Of a stretch of 64,000 nucleotides of DNA, positions 1 through 11,085 are shown in pieces; position 1 is the first letter of the stretch, and every line of letters starts with the position of its first letter. Under the pieces are notes generated by a model that searched no databases, was not told the origin of the DNA, and saw nothing but the letters and a program-made list of their open reading frames with translations. Origin of the DNA: Typhlomys cinereus (lineage: Eukaryota > Chordata > Mammalia > Rodentia > Platacanthomyidae); assembly GCA_023101885.1 (NCBI GenBank), contig JALPQD010000241.1, positions 1,633,001 to 1,697,000 on the forward strand, written 5' to 3'. The position numbers and the translations under genes were made by a program.

Positions 1-125
1 TGGTTTGGTTCAGCTGCTAGATATAAGAAGAAAGTCAAGAAAGCAACCCGCATGAATTGGATTCATATGTGTACGCATGTCTGGCATTTTTCTAACCACT
101 TCATAAGCACTTTTATTTCCCCTCA

Positions 126-475
126 TTATATTTTATATATGAAAATCTGAGGCTCACAGTCATTGAACAGCTTTCCCAGAGGTATACAATAAGTCTCTGG
201 ACTGAAAATTCTGAGTCCTGGCCCTGTAGCTGAAACACGTACACTCTTTCTCTTGCAAGCCAACTTCTTAGGCTCATAAAATATTTGGATGGTAGTGCAC
301 CTCAGCGGTAATCTCATCTGAACTGTTCAAGGCCCAGAGAGGTTAAGTCATTTGCCTCAGGTCACCCAGCTGGTGTATGGTTGAGCCAAGAACTCATTGC
401 TCTGAACTTCCATCCCAGTACTTCTGGCAGGCTCCTCTGCCTCTCAGAAGAGCCATAACCAGGAGTGATATCATT
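126..475 (-). repeat. MIR-like SINE remnants
   Basis: The stretch near 330-400 reads like the reverse complement of the MIR 3' half (CCCAGAGAGGTTAAGTCATT followed by a 'GGTCACCCAGCTGG' block). A weaker similar stretch lies at 130-215. MIR is an ancient tRNA-derived SINE found across mammals. The match is by eye and the ends are approximate. Confidence 0.6.
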
Positions 476-1500
476 CTATCAAACTGGCTCATTAAGAAAA
501 ACCACAAGATATTTAGGAAATAAGGTTAGCACTTTTGGTCTTCTCAGAGCAGCTGCAGGTTCATAAATACGACATGAAGGAGAGAGTCAAGCTGGAAGAC
601 ACACACACCACACACACACGCACACACACACACATGCACGCACGCATGCACATGCACGCACACACCTCTCCCTTAGACTCCTCTCTGGTGCATGAGGTCT
701 GCACCTGTGGGCAGCAGGAGCCCTCTGGAAAAGTTCTGTTGAGCCATTCAAAACTGCAGAAGGCCCAGGGGATCAGAGCAGCTGGTGATGGGACTGGCAT
801 GGCACTGCTGGTGAATTTGCTCGTCGGGTGGCTCCAAAGCGCTGGCCTTTCACACGACACTAACCTTCCAGTCGCAGAGTTTCCCGGGCCTGCGAAGCCT
901 GCTTTCTGTCAGCATGTGCAGGATGCGTGCACACTCTCAGACGATGAGCTACTTACTGAGCTCATGACAACACGTGGACAGATGGCGGGGTTCCATACAG
1001 TCCCCAAGACCCCGGGCTTGATCCCAAATTGGTTTCTTGGTGCATCCCACTTTCTTGGGTGGGGTTTCTTTCTGTCTCCTCATTGTCTCTGACTCTGTCA
1101 CTCTGTCCTCTCCCCTCTGACCTCCACCGCTCATCTCTGTCCTCTCCAGAAAATTACTGTGTCCAGAGGGACTTGCATTCTCTTCCCTCCTCAGGAAAGC
1201 TAGGACAACACTATGGTGATTTTCTCCAGGCCACTTCAATATGCCTGTTCCTGACCTCCCCGCTTGACAACGCTGCTGTGCGATTTGGTCTTCATTCCAC
1301 GCATTCTACTTTTCCAATAACTGCTTCCCATAGACAGCCTCATTTCTCTAACAAATGTGCAGCTGCTTTAAGGCAAGAACCAAAGCTAATATATCTCGGC
1401 TCTTCCCTGAAGCAGTTCATGCAATGATGAAGAGACAGAACTCACGTCTGGAGACCAGTGCAATACAATACAACTTGCTACAACACAATACAACTTGCAG
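476..1500. other. Unassigned sequence with CA-rich tract
   Basis: A degenerate (CA)n tract with CATG and CACG interruptions occupies about 598-668. The rest shows no repeat family or gene that I recognise. The open frame across 535-1092 runs through the CA repeat as His/Thr and has no recognisable domain. Confidence 0.5.
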
Positions 1501-1504
1501 GAGA

Positions 1505-1862
1505 AAGGGTGATGCTCAGCTTGCCTGTCCAGGTTATAGTCCATTATGGCAAGAGAGTTTCACAGGAGCCAAAGGAGCTGGTCACTACACATCCAGAGCA
1601 AAAAGCAGAGGGCAAAAGCAGAGGGCAAGGAGTCATGCATGCTTGCTTGATCTTTACCTAGATTCCTAGGACATGATCCCACCCACATTGGGTTGGGTCT
1701 TCCCAAGAAAAGAATGCAGTCAAGACAAGCCCTCAGAGGTATGCCCAGAGACCATTCTTAAACTAGAAGGTGAGTTTAAGGTGGGCCTTAAACTTCCCAG
1801 GTGGGCCTGAGTACCCTCCTTAGCATCAGATTGACAATCAATACTAATCATCATAGTGATTC
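1505..1862 (-). repeat. MaLR-type LTR fragment (MT/ORR1-like)
   Basis: On the minus strand this resembles a rodent MaLR LTR. The right end (1838-1860) corresponds to the LTR start. The middle has the 'CCCACCCACATTGGGTTGGG' block typical of these LTRs. A 12-bp AAAGCAGAGGGC unit is duplicated near 1600-1625. It lies directly upstream of the Pdap1 pseudogene insertion. Confidence 0.55.
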
Positions 1863-1879
1863 TGACATTATACATGCTG

Positions 1880-1893
1880 AAAATGGATTCAAG
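1880..1893. repeat. Left TSD of Pdap1 pseudogene
   Basis: AAAATGGATTCAAG here is repeated as AAAACGGATTCAAG at 3159-3172, 13 of 14 identical. The pair brackets the pseudogene exactly, as expected from L1-mediated target-primed reverse transcription. Confidence 0.85.
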
Positions 1894-3158
1894 GCGCCAC
1901 CGCAGCCGAGATGCCTGAAAGGAGAAAGGAGGCCACGAAAGCTTGCCGAGGCAGTACATAAGCCCTGAGGAGATCAATGCCCAGCTGCCGGCTAAAAAGC
2001 AGAAGGCCAGTGAAGAAGAAGATGAAGGTGGAGATGGGGCTTCAGGTGATCCCAAAAAGGGGAAGAAATCTCTAGATTCAGATAAGGGTAACGAGGAAGA
2101 TGATGGCAACCAGCAAATGAGCAAAGACATGGAAGGGCTCTTTGACCTTGAGAACCCCAACCAAGTGGCACAAGCAGCCCAAAGGTCATGCAGCTGGATC
2201 TGTAGGGGCCAAAGGGGCTTTCAAGGAGAGGAAGAGAAGAGATCGAGAAGCAGAAAGCGTTAAGAGTGCTATGTGAAAATGCATTTAGCCATGAAGACAG
2301 AGTGGGCCAAGGCTGACCTTGCCCGTGGGGCAACCACCCAGAAACAGCACAAGGAGGAAGAGGAGGAGGACGGGGAGAGGAGGAGGGAGAGGAGGGGGGA
2401 GGAGGAGGAAGAAGGGGAAGGAGGAGGAGAGGAAAGCAAAAGATGATGTGACTTGAAAACGGATGTAGTCGCTGTCCCTGGGTAAGTGAGCTGGCCCTTT
2501 GGAGGAGATGTGGGGGGATTGAGCTCTGCTACCAGGACCTCTGCCATCCTTCACCCACCCTATGCCCTGGCACTGCTGCAGCAGACCCTCCTGGCCAGGA
2601 ACCCCCATGGCCTGGGATCTTCTCTTCACCTTGACACAGAAATTGGGCAGGGTAATGGGGGTTCTGGGAGGAGGGGCGAATGCTATCTTTTGAGACAGAA
2701 AGATGCAGGACAGCATTTCAGATGTAACCATTTGAATGTTTTTCCCATTTTTAGAATTCTGAACCTTGGTTGGTGGGGGTAATTGGGAAGTGGGGTATGA
2801 GCTTCTATTTGTTCAGTAGATTTGTCCAGTTAGCAAGCGTCATGCCAGTGGGCAGCTGCGGTGGAGCTGGCAATAATCAGCCCCATCTGTTGCCTGGGTG
2901 CTCACTCAGACGGGCTGCCAGGAGATCGTGACCCCAACGGTTGTGGCTTGGTTCTGACCACTTCTGTTCAACTGAGGTGACTCCTCTCTGACCTGCTCTA
3001 CCCCTTCCCATACATCTGGCCAGGACTAATGACCATTTCTAACCCTATCCATAGATCACTTCAAGAAGCCGCTGGTCACTGTGCAGCACCCAGACAAGAA
3101 TGTGTCATGAGTCCAACCTGTATATTTGGCAGACTAAACAACATTATCATTAAAAAAG
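1894..3158 (+). pseudogene. Pdap1: Processed pseudogene of Pdap1 (28 kDa heat- and acid-stable phosphoprotein)
   Basis: This is an intronless, decayed copy of the mRNA for PDAP1 (HASPP28/PAP1), a small acidic, charged phosphoprotein reported to bind PDGF. It includes 5' UTR (1894-1910), the original start ATG at 1911, coding sequence to about 2450, and 3' UTR to about 3158. Recognisable segments are [23 protein letters not shown], a 'GLFDLENPN' block near 2140, a Lys/Glu-rich 'KAKDD'-like end near 2430, and a glutamate tract expanded into a GGA/GAG repeat (2350-2430). Frameshifts soon after the ATG, near 2165-2200 and near 2255, plus several stops, remove coding capacity. No introns, a 3' A-rich end and matching 14-bp TSDs show it was retroposed. 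The gene identity comes from recalled protein similarity; the structure is seen directly. Confidence 0.88.
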
Positions 3159-3172
3159 AAAACGGATTCAAG
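3159..3172. repeat. Right TSD of Pdap1 pseudogene
   Basis: The right-hand copy of the 14-bp duplication, with one C/T difference from the left copy. It directly follows the short A-rich end of the retrocopy. Confidence 0.85.
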
Positions 3173-3183
3173 AACTAGTCTTG

Positions 3184-3312
3184 GCTGGTGGGATAATCTC
3201 AGTGGGTAAGGTGCATGCTGGCAAACCTGGTGACCTGAGTTTGATCCCTGGGAGCACACTTAGTGGAAGGAAAATCGTCCTCTGGGCTCTACCTGTGCCT
3301 CATAGTATGTAT

Positions 3313-3359
<47 letters not shown>

Positions 3360-3386
3360 TAAAATATTTTAGAAAATAAAAAATGG
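3184..3386 (+). repeat. B3-like SINE with (TC)n tail
   Basis: A tRNA-like head (GGTGGGATAATCTCAGTGGG, then a B-box-like GAGTTTGATCC) is followed by 'CTCTGGGCTCTACCTGTGCC'. A (TC)n tract (3316-3353) and an A-rich tail come next. A possible TSD is GAACTAGTCTTG at 3172-3183 against GAATTAGCCTTG at 3702-3713. If right, this SINE's tail now contains the younger SINE that follows. Confidence 0.65.
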
Positions 3387-3596
3387 GGGGCTGGAGAGGT
3401 GGCTCAGGGGTTGAGCCTCTGCCTTGTAGGCAGAAGGTCCTGAGTTCGGATCCTAGATCCCACGTATAGACACCAGGCGGAAGCGGGGGCGGCCTGCGCT
3501 TCTGGTCCTGGTAGGGCGGAGCCTGTGAATCCCGGGGCAGAGTAAACAAGGAGGAGATGGAGGCGGTCCATGGTAGTTCCTGAATTCGCCCGTGGT

Positions 3597-3645
<49 letters not shown>

Positions 3646-3688
3646 ACAATTGAATAAATAATAAAAAATTAAAAATAAATAAAAATAA
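3387..3688 (+). repeat. Young B2-like SINE, copy 1
   Basis: The head GGGGCTGGAGAGGTGGCTCA is tRNA-derived, with a B-box-like GAGTTCGGATCC at about 3442. A GC-rich body and a (CA)n run at 3601-3643 follow, then an AT-rich tail. It is closely similar to 22373-22645 and to the reverse complement of 51950-52283. A candidate low-complexity TSD is AAAATAAAAAATGG at 3373-3386 against AAAATAAAAAACGG at 3689-3702. The body differs from classical mouse B2. Confidence 0.85.
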
Positions 3689-3713
3689 AAAATAAAAAAC
3701 GGAATTAGCCTTG

Positions 3714-4160
3714 ACACTCACACAATCTGCCTCCTCATCCTCATCTCAGCTGCCAAGCTTCTTGGGAGCATCTGGCCCTTGAGCAGGCCGATTCTGAGTG
3801 AAAGGGAGCCATGCAGGAGACTGAGACTGTCCTCGCCCTTCCTGCTTCACCAGTGCTTCTCCATCTCACCGACTGCACCGATTCTGTGGATAGCTACGGA
3901 ATGATAGACTTTCTTCTCTTTGTTCATCTAGAGGACGAGCTGTGGAGCCAGACCACGTGATCTCCATCCTGACGCCCCTCGACGCCCCTTATAATCTTGA
4001 GGGAGTTGCTTTGATTTCCTTGACTTCTTTATGTGCAGAATGGACCTAATGATGCCCACACCCAAAAGTTGGTATGAGAACTAAATGACTTCACATGCTT
4101 AAAGTCCTGTGAACAGTTTCTAACAAGTACGTGTGACTGCTATTTTTCTGGCCCAATTTT
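3714..4160 (+). repeat. Unassigned sequence then MIR-like remnant
   Basis: The first part (3714-3990) is unassigned. From about 3995 to 4135 the order 'TTTGATTTCCTTGACTTC' ... 'GAATGGACCTAATGATGCCC' ... 'GGTATGAGAACTAAATGA' follows the MIR 3' region on the plus strand. Similarity is low, so the call is tentative. Confidence 0.45.
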
Positions 4161-4690
4161 AGCAAATATTCCACTCCAATGGTTGAGTCCTTGCCCTCTG
4201 AGGCAGTTGCCTTTTAGAGTAAATTAGATTTCCTGTCTGGAAAGCAAACGCTGTCTCAATATGACTGAATTTTTCTCTTAAAATTTGTCTCACCTTTATA
4301 ATGAAAAGAAAATTAATTTAGCTTAAAATCATTTCATCCTGGGAATGAATGCTGTTCATGTTAATGACTTCTGCACTATGGTGGGCTTATAAATAAATTA
4401 TAGTTCTCGGTCTTGATGCATTTCCAGTCCTGTGGGAGAGAGGGGCATGGGACAAAGCAACAGTGGTGGAGAATACAGCAGGCGCTCCAGCAGAGCCGCA
4501 GTGCATCATGAATACCACAAAGAGAAAGAGCACAGCATGAAGTGTTCTCGTTTCATAATGCACCACTGTAGCCAAGCACCTGGCCCAAGCAGCAGGAAGG
4601 TTTCATCCAGTTTGCAGTTCAGGTCCTGGTCCATCGTGGTGAGGGAGTCACAGCAACAGGAGCAGAGGAGAAGGATCAGTGTGACACACT
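4161..4690. other. AT-rich unique block, possible conserved element (4240-4420)
   Basis: No repeat family is recognised. 4240-4420 is AT-rich, has several TAAT/ATTA motifs and lacks obvious repeat decay, which is the look of a mammalian conserved non-coding element. Conservation cannot be judged from one genome. Confidence 0.25.
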
Positions 4691-4895
4691 TGCTCAACCA
4701 GCTTCCTCCGTGTTCTTCCCAGGGGATGGTCCTCCCCACTGTGGGCTGGATCTTCCTACATCTGTTATGCAGCCAAGACAATCCCCCACAGGCACGTCTA
4801 GAGGCAAATGCTAATCCTAAAGCGATCTTTCAAGTGGACCCTGAGACCCGTCTCTTGGGTGTCAGTGTGACAATTGATGTTATCACACATAGCAT
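4690..4895 (-). repeat. MaLR-type LTR fragment
   Basis: The minus strand matches the 5' half of an ORR1/MT-like LTR. Diagnostic pieces are 'CCCACTGTGGGCTGGATCTT', 'AGACAATCCCCCACAGGCAC' and 'GTGTGACAATTGATGTTATC'. These correspond to the common MaLR opening in reverse. Confidence 0.65.
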
Positions 4896-6410
4896 GGAAA
4901 CTCATCCCAGGCAAAAACAGATTCACCATGAAAATACTGAAGGGTTCTTGCACTTATCCTTAAAAGTAGAGAACCACTTGTATTTTTTTTTCATTTAGCA
5001 AATGGCAATTGTGGGATTCATGTGCACCAGTGCTAGAAGTGCAGTACTGAGCTGGATGGAATCCCTGCCTTACTGGAGCTGCTACTGTAGCAAAAGATAT
5101 GGACAATGGGTGTGTGAGTCTCATATCTACTGTGCTAGCAAGAAGGAGACCAAAGAACAGAGGAGGGATTTGGGGAGGACTGAGTTTTAGTTGACCAGGA
5201 TGATGATGAAAAGCCCAGAATATAATTTTGTGAGAATCCTTTCCTGTGCTAGAAGGGGGGCTGGCCATACACAGGGACAGATCAGATCAGCTTTGGGAAC
5301 AGTCAGGGAAATCAATAGGCGATAAGGCCAGAAGCAAAAGGCAGTCAGGTCTCGCAGGGCCTCTAAATTCAATGGGAAAACTCTGGTATTTGCCAAGAGA
5401 AGAAGAAAATCAATGCAAGGTTTCTAAATAGGTTTCTTGTGAATTAAACAGGGGATCTGAGAAGAGAGGAACCAAAGGTATAACACACTCGTTAGTCCAA
5501 TACGGCACTCGTTAGTCCAACTTATCCAGATGCCTTTCTATAATCTTGGAGACATCAAGTGGGAAGCTCCTTCCTACACTGGATAAAGTAAGGCTTCTGA
5601 ACTTTCATTGCAAAATGGAATCTCCATAGAGTCGATCCCCATCTCAGATGATTCTACTCTTCCTACTGTCCCTGTGGGCAGGTCACTCTCTCATGCCCAC
5701 CAGCAAATCCTTCTCAAGACACATAAAATGCAATTATTTTTCCTACCCTCTCTACTGCCACCACCTTGGCTCCAACAGCAGTTGACTCCTACCTAGAAGA
5801 GGGCAAGGACCCTAAATAGCCTTCCTGCCTGTGGCTGTACTTTATCCTCCCCATAGCCACTCAAATGTCCCTGGTAAACCAAAACCAAACCATGTTCTTT
5901 TAAGTGGCTCCCTGTCTTCTTGTAAAAGCTGAAGCTCTTAAAATAACCTTCTGCTTACTCTGACTCTAGTGCTAATAACTGGGCCGGATACCAAGTAGCA
6001 CTCAGTGTCCACTTGGAAGAATGAATGCATGGATGGAAGGATAGATTGACAGATGAATGGATGGATGATTAGAAGTGAGAACTTGAGAACCACTAGGAAT
6101 CAAAACAATTTCTCAGAATAAAGCATCAGTTTTCATTTTTGAACCACTTGTCTGTGTCTGGATAGGAAAACACTTCATGCTCTGTGCAGTCCCTGAACGG
6201 AGAGAAGAGGAAGCAGGAAATAGGAAGGACTCCTACCATGAAAGCACATCTTAAAGGTCCGGGCATAAAATGTAATGATGTCATTGAACGGAGAAGCCTG
6301 AAACAAAAGCTTTAAGAAAAAGTTCAGAAGAAGGTATTTGGAGAAGGACAAGCATCACAGAATTGAGCAATAACCTACACTGAATAGACCATGCGTGTGG
6401 AGGCCCCGGA
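4896..6410. other. Unassigned sequence with one short duplication
   Basis: No coding region is recognised. CACTCGTTAGTCCAA occurs at 5486-5500 and again at 5506-5520, a 20-bp-period duplication. A degenerate GGAT/GAAT tract lies at 6020-6070 and may be the end of an old LINE such as L2. The rest is unassigned. Confidence 0.45.
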
Positions 6411-6510
6411 GAATCCACGAGAGAGGCTCAGGGCAATCCTCCTGCTTCAGCTACCCACACTAGTCACACACTGGGATGACAGGCGTGCAACAACAGCCCT
6501 GGCTTGGCCA
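6411..6510 (-). repeat. B1-like SINE remnant
   Basis: The minus strand reads like B1: 'TTGCACGCCTGTCATCCCAG', then an 'AGCTGAAGCAGGAGGATTGC' block. B1 is a 7SL-derived rodent SINE. The copy is old and partial. Confidence 0.6.
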
Positions 6511-7430
6511 AGTATGTCTTTTTTTTTACCAGTAAGCTAGAGAAGCTCTTGTCTCACAATGAAGACCAGGCAACGTGTCTAATGCATGTGATCTTAGCCA
6601 GAAGGTGACAAGTGATGACAACAGTCTTAATTAGACACCTGGCCCAGTCAACTGAACAGCAAAGGCTTCAGTCCAAGGCCTCTTCCTCCACCTGACAGCT
6701 TACTAATTTGGATTAGTGACTCAATTTGTTTCTGTCTTGGTACAATATTTAAGGTTTACAGATACAATAGATGGTGCCACTACCTAAGGTTGATAGGAGA
6801 ATGAGGGGTGAGATTGGTAGTAAGAGTGAAGATAGCATAAAAGCATTGTGTTCATATATGAATGTGACAAAGAATAAAAATAATATTTAATATGATTAAT
6901 GATAATGAAAGTTATCCATCTACATTGGGTTCTGTATAGGATTTTTGACTTAGAAATGGCATGGGGTTTAAATGCTTCCTGGAGCCTGTTCACCAAGACT
7001 TGCACAGGGCAGGGTACAGCACTGCCGAGAAAAAGTTGTTTTCTGCAGGCAGCCACTGCAGGCAGTCACTTCGTGGAATAAATGTCTCTGTCTCCTATGT
7101 TAGCACCCAGACTGTACCACCACATAGCCTGGGTAATGGATCCATATACTTTTATTTTCATCTAACATCAACTCCTTTGTTCACAGATCTGACTTCCCAA
7201 TTACTGCAACTTTGTGATCTTGGTGAATATTATCTAAGTGAAAAAGAGTCATTTTTCTATAGAAAGTAAGTACACATTGGAAAGTGTACCACATAGATGA
7301 TAATCATTAGGTTTTCTTTTCTTAGCAGGTACAAGTAAAAAGAACCTAAATGATTTGGAGAAGTTATAATATCTAGAAGGATTCTGAGTTTCAAATGCCT
7401 TGGGGAAGTTTTAGGCTTTGATTTCACTTT
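6511..7430. other. Unassigned sequence
   Basis: AT-rich, with only short open frames that carry no recognisable domain. I see no repeat family or RNA gene here. Confidence 0.4.
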
Positions 7431-7838
7431 AAGAAAACTGACTCTATAACATGTGAATAACCCCCCAAAGTCTAGTAGGGATCACAGGGGAGAGGCTCCA
7501 GGTAGGGATTAACATTCATAATAGAGTTTCCATACTAAAGGGGAGCCCAAAAAAGGGCTCTGGGCTATGCCACTGAGTCCTTACCCCTCACTAGAATGAG
7601 TACTCAGAGGGAGGTTTGGCATTCACACAAAAGGATGCTCCAGGGGATGGAAGGGGGGAAGGGAGAGGCACTGGGAGAAGGGGAAGAAGGGAGGGGGTGA
7701 AAGGAAGGGGAAAAGGTGGGGGAGAGTGCAAGAGGGGACTGGGGAGAGGAGGAGGGAGGGAGAGGAAGGGGGTACCTATTGAGCTTGTATGATTGGGGAA
7801 AAAATAAATAAATTGTGGGAGAAAAAAAAGAAAACTGA
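7431..7838 (+). mobile_element. L1 3' end (older 3' UTR type) with TSD
   Basis: A 386-bp, strongly 5'-truncated L1 (7442-7827) carries only 3' UTR. It has the G-rich purine tract typical of L1 3' UTRs (7640-7770) and ends in AATAAATAAATTGTGGG plus an A run. It is the same 3' UTR type as the large L1 at 28620-29010. AAGAAAACTGA at 7431-7441 and 7828-7838 is an 11-bp TSD. Confidence 0.82.
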
Positions 7839-7864
7839 GCCTAGACATTTAGATGTCTCATCAT

Positions 7865-8190
7865 TTATGTCAGAAAAGCAAACTGGATCTTGGGAGATAG
7901 CTCAACCCATAAAGCACTTGCCAAACAGGAGTGTGAACCACAGTTCAATCCCCAGCACCTGCGTGCAATCATTATCACCATTGTTAACCAGATGTGGCGG
8001 TGCTTGCCTAAGAGTCCAGCCTTGGGGAAACTTACTTTAAGATCTCTCTGGTTCACTGGCCAGCTAGTCTACCCAAGTCAGTGAGATCCAGGTGCAGTGA
8101 GAAACTCTGCTTCCTCCGTCCCTCCCCCTCTCCAAAGATAAAGGAAATATTTAGGAAGGTGCTAAGAGTCACCCTGTATCATACCATGCA
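7865..8190 (+). repeat. B4 SINE
   Basis: A tRNA-like head (GGGAGATAGCTCAACCCATA, B-box-like CAGTTCAATCC) is followed by a B1-related middle and the B4-type 'GGCCAGCTAGTCTACCCAAG ... CAGTGAGAAACTCTGC' segment. B4 is an ID/B1 composite SINE of rodents. Confidence 0.7.
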
Positions 8191-9030
8191 TACATGTAAA
8201 TGTAATCCTCTTATATAATGTCTAGCCACCAGAAAGTAAAAACAAAGTACCACTCCAGTTAGGGGGTCCAGGCTTATATAAAAGGCTACATTAAAATGTT
8301 GGCATACATATGCATATTTAAGTTAAATAAAAGTGTCCACTAATATGTTCATATACTTAATGCCATGCTCTGGACACAGCAGAAGATCCCTAGTTAGCCC
8401 AGGAGAAAATTTTAGCATCACCAGTTCCTCCCAAGCATGCTTTCACTATAGCTCCACCCTTCTGGATGTACATTTCTCCATTCTTCTGATGACAGCGGCT
8501 ACCAGTAACAGTGTCTTCCACAACAGAAGTCTGTGCTCACTGTCAATCATCATCCAATGTAGTACGGTCCTCTATGTGGTGATTCATGGATCTCAGTTGT
8601 CGCAACCTCTGTCATATCAATGTCTCTGCAGATGAGAAGAGAGCTTCCAAAAAACAATGTGGGTTTCATTTTTACCTCTCATCTTTGGTTCAGATATGGC
8701 TACACTCTGTGTGCAGAGGATTCTGGGAAGCAGTCCTGGGGCATCTGGACCTCAGAGGGCTACTTTCAAGGATAGCTTGATCATTAGAAAGAAAATAAAA
8801 GGAGTGTCTTCCTTAAGGCAGTTTAAAAAGGAAGAGACTTCATAGAGCTTCCTGATACAGGCTGATGTATTTGTTTGGATGACCTGTGAATATCATGTAG
8901 GTAGATATGTGTGGAAAACCATATCACACCATACATTAGTGAGACCAAAAGCTGAACTCCCCTTTCAATCCAGGCAAGAGACTGTACTCTTCACAGTGAC
9001 CAGTTTGGGTGCATTCACTCTGGATGGCTA
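8191..9030. other. Unassigned sequence
   Basis: No gene or repeat family recognised. Open frames of 60-100 codons overlap in different phases and look like chance. Confidence 0.4.
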
Positions 9031-9150
9031 TTTGGTGGTTGGAATGGGATACTAGGAATTGAACCTAGATCTTCATGTATGCTAACATGTGCTATGCCAG
9101 TTAGCTGTACTTGACTCTTTTTCCCATATATTGGCTTGATGTCTGTGCAT

Positions 9151-9199
<49 letters not shown>

Positions 9200-9215
9200 C
9201 ACACACACACACTCA
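9031..9215 (-). repeat. ID/B2-type SINE remnant with (CA)n
   Basis: 'TACTAGGAATTGAACCTAGA' and the following block are the reverse complement of a tRNA-like SINE head. A (CA)n tract follows at 9154-9210. The family call is approximate. Confidence 0.55.
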
Positions 9216-10960
9216 CTTATTAAATGAACAAAGAAGTGAATGAATGAAAATTTTCCAAAGAAGAAGAGAATGAACCACTGGATATCTCAGGGCTCTAACT
9301 GAAACTGTATTTGTGTAAATCAAATTCTCTGAAGAAGCTGCATGTATATTAACATGCTGCAGGTCAAGAAAGCATTGTAGTTGTGGAGAGGTGGCTGCCT
9401 CTATATTCCCAATCAATGCTTCAATCTTTTTATTAAGTCTCCATAGATTTGAGCTGGTGTGGAAATTACCTACCTATGTACTTACCTATGTAAACTTGGG
9501 CTAGTTACTTCATCTTGCCAGGAAACCAAACTTTCTAAAACACCCAGAATGCTGTGTGGCATATTATTAAAAGGAAGCCAATTGCTCATCACACACTCAT
9601 TCCAGTGCCCATGGAATAGCCAAGAAACGAAGGATTAATTTGGTCCAAAGGGATTAGTGAATTTTAAACACCAAAAGGACAGAGGTAGAGATTGAAGTTG
9701 CGGGGAGCAAATCTGCCTTCTCTCCATTCAAAAGGCAATAGGCAATATTAGAAGATGAGAGTTGGTGGGAAGGAAATCAGATTTATTCAAATTCCAGTAG
9801 CCTAAAAATGAAATGAAATGAAATTATTGTCACCTCCCAAAAAAGAACACCTTAGAAGACTCAAGGTCACAAATGGGGGAGGGGCTTTATTTGTGTGTCT
9901 TTCCTGCTGGTGCCAATGCACTGCAATTGGGCTAGTTCTTACAATTCTTTAATCCAACACAGTACTCTTCTGAAAATTAGACCTTATCACAATGCACATG
10001 TTTTGTGTTAGTAGATGCTAAAACCTAAAATGTAAGAAAAGGCTTTACATATTCTACTGTTATCTGAAGATCAACAGATGTTCTGGCTTCTGTTAACCTA
10101 AGAAGGATTATCCATCAAGTAAGGCATACTCATTTAGGTGTGATTCTTAGTTATCTAGAATTCCTGGTGAGGGCTGGGAAAGTAACTTTGCAAAGAACAG
10201 TTCTCAAAAAAAATGATCCCTATTCCAATCAGGAGCATTGCACTGTAAGTTGCCCATTTGGGTGACTATTTTTTTTCCTATGGTTTCTGAACAGTTTCAC
10301 TTTCCAAACTGGCTCTGTCCAGGAAGATGTATTCATATCCACTGTCACAGTGATTTTCCTGCTATTTTGAGTCTTCCAAGAGATTCTATAGTAGTCCCGG
10401 ATTTGTAAATCCAACATTACAGATTTTAAAAGTATGTGATCGGTCATGACTAAAATACCACCCATCAGAGTGCCTAAGTACAAAAGAGCTTCACGAATGC
10501 TTCAGTAACCTGGAATAAAGGTCCTGAGCCATGGTGTTGCTATGTGACTACCCACTTAGAGCCCTTCCTCATAACAAGTTGCCCCAAGGGCTCCTTGGGA
10601 TTTTATTCCTCCCATAATTTCTGCACATATTCTGTATGTACAGAACTATAAAGATGTTTTGTGTTGCAAAACCTCAAGGAGAAGAGTCAAAATTCTCATT
10701 TTCTTTTCTTCCTATAAGACTCAGACTTCTTTACACATCTGACTATCCCTCTTTGGGGTCACTTGCTCAGGTAAGTGATATCAACTTTATCAGGCCATGA
10801 AGTACCAGCTTTGTGATAGGTTAGAATTTAGGAAGTGTCCTAAACTATTGCTGGGGTCCTATCTGCTTCTTCAGTTAAAGTTGTTTTTAATTCTTCTTCA
10901 CTTTACTTCTTTTCTAAGGTAGGATATTTCTCCCACCCATAAAGACCCTTTGTGGAAATC
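9216..10960. other. Unassigned sequence, 1.7 kb
   Basis: This is one of the longest stretches without a recognisable repeat. An AAATG triplication (GAAATGAAATGAAATG) lies near 9808. No splice-bounded open frame or known protein motif was found. It may be diverged single-copy DNA. Confidence 0.4.
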
Positions 10961-11085
10961 TCTATAGATAGACATAGAGGTATATAGAATAGATACAGAT
11001 ATAGATACAGATATGGATATAGATAAAGATGATATAGATATAGACATAGACATAGATATAGATATAGATATGGATAGATATAAAC
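10961..11085 (+). repeat. GATA/GATATA-type microsatellite
   Basis: Imperfect GATATA, GATACA and GACATA units run across about 10965-11085. This explains the Ile/Ser and Asp/Ile dipeptide open frames on both strands. Confidence 0.9.

Noticed and set aside
535..1092. 185-codon frame as a gene
   Set aside because: It passes through a CA microsatellite (His/Thr repeats), has no domain, no splice or promoter context, and is opposed by frames on the other strand.
7880..7970. tRNA genes at SINE heads (also 22373, 42995, 46214, 59815)
   Set aside because: A- and B-box-like blocks are present, but the bodies continue as SINEs and no cloverleaf with acceptor stem is formed.
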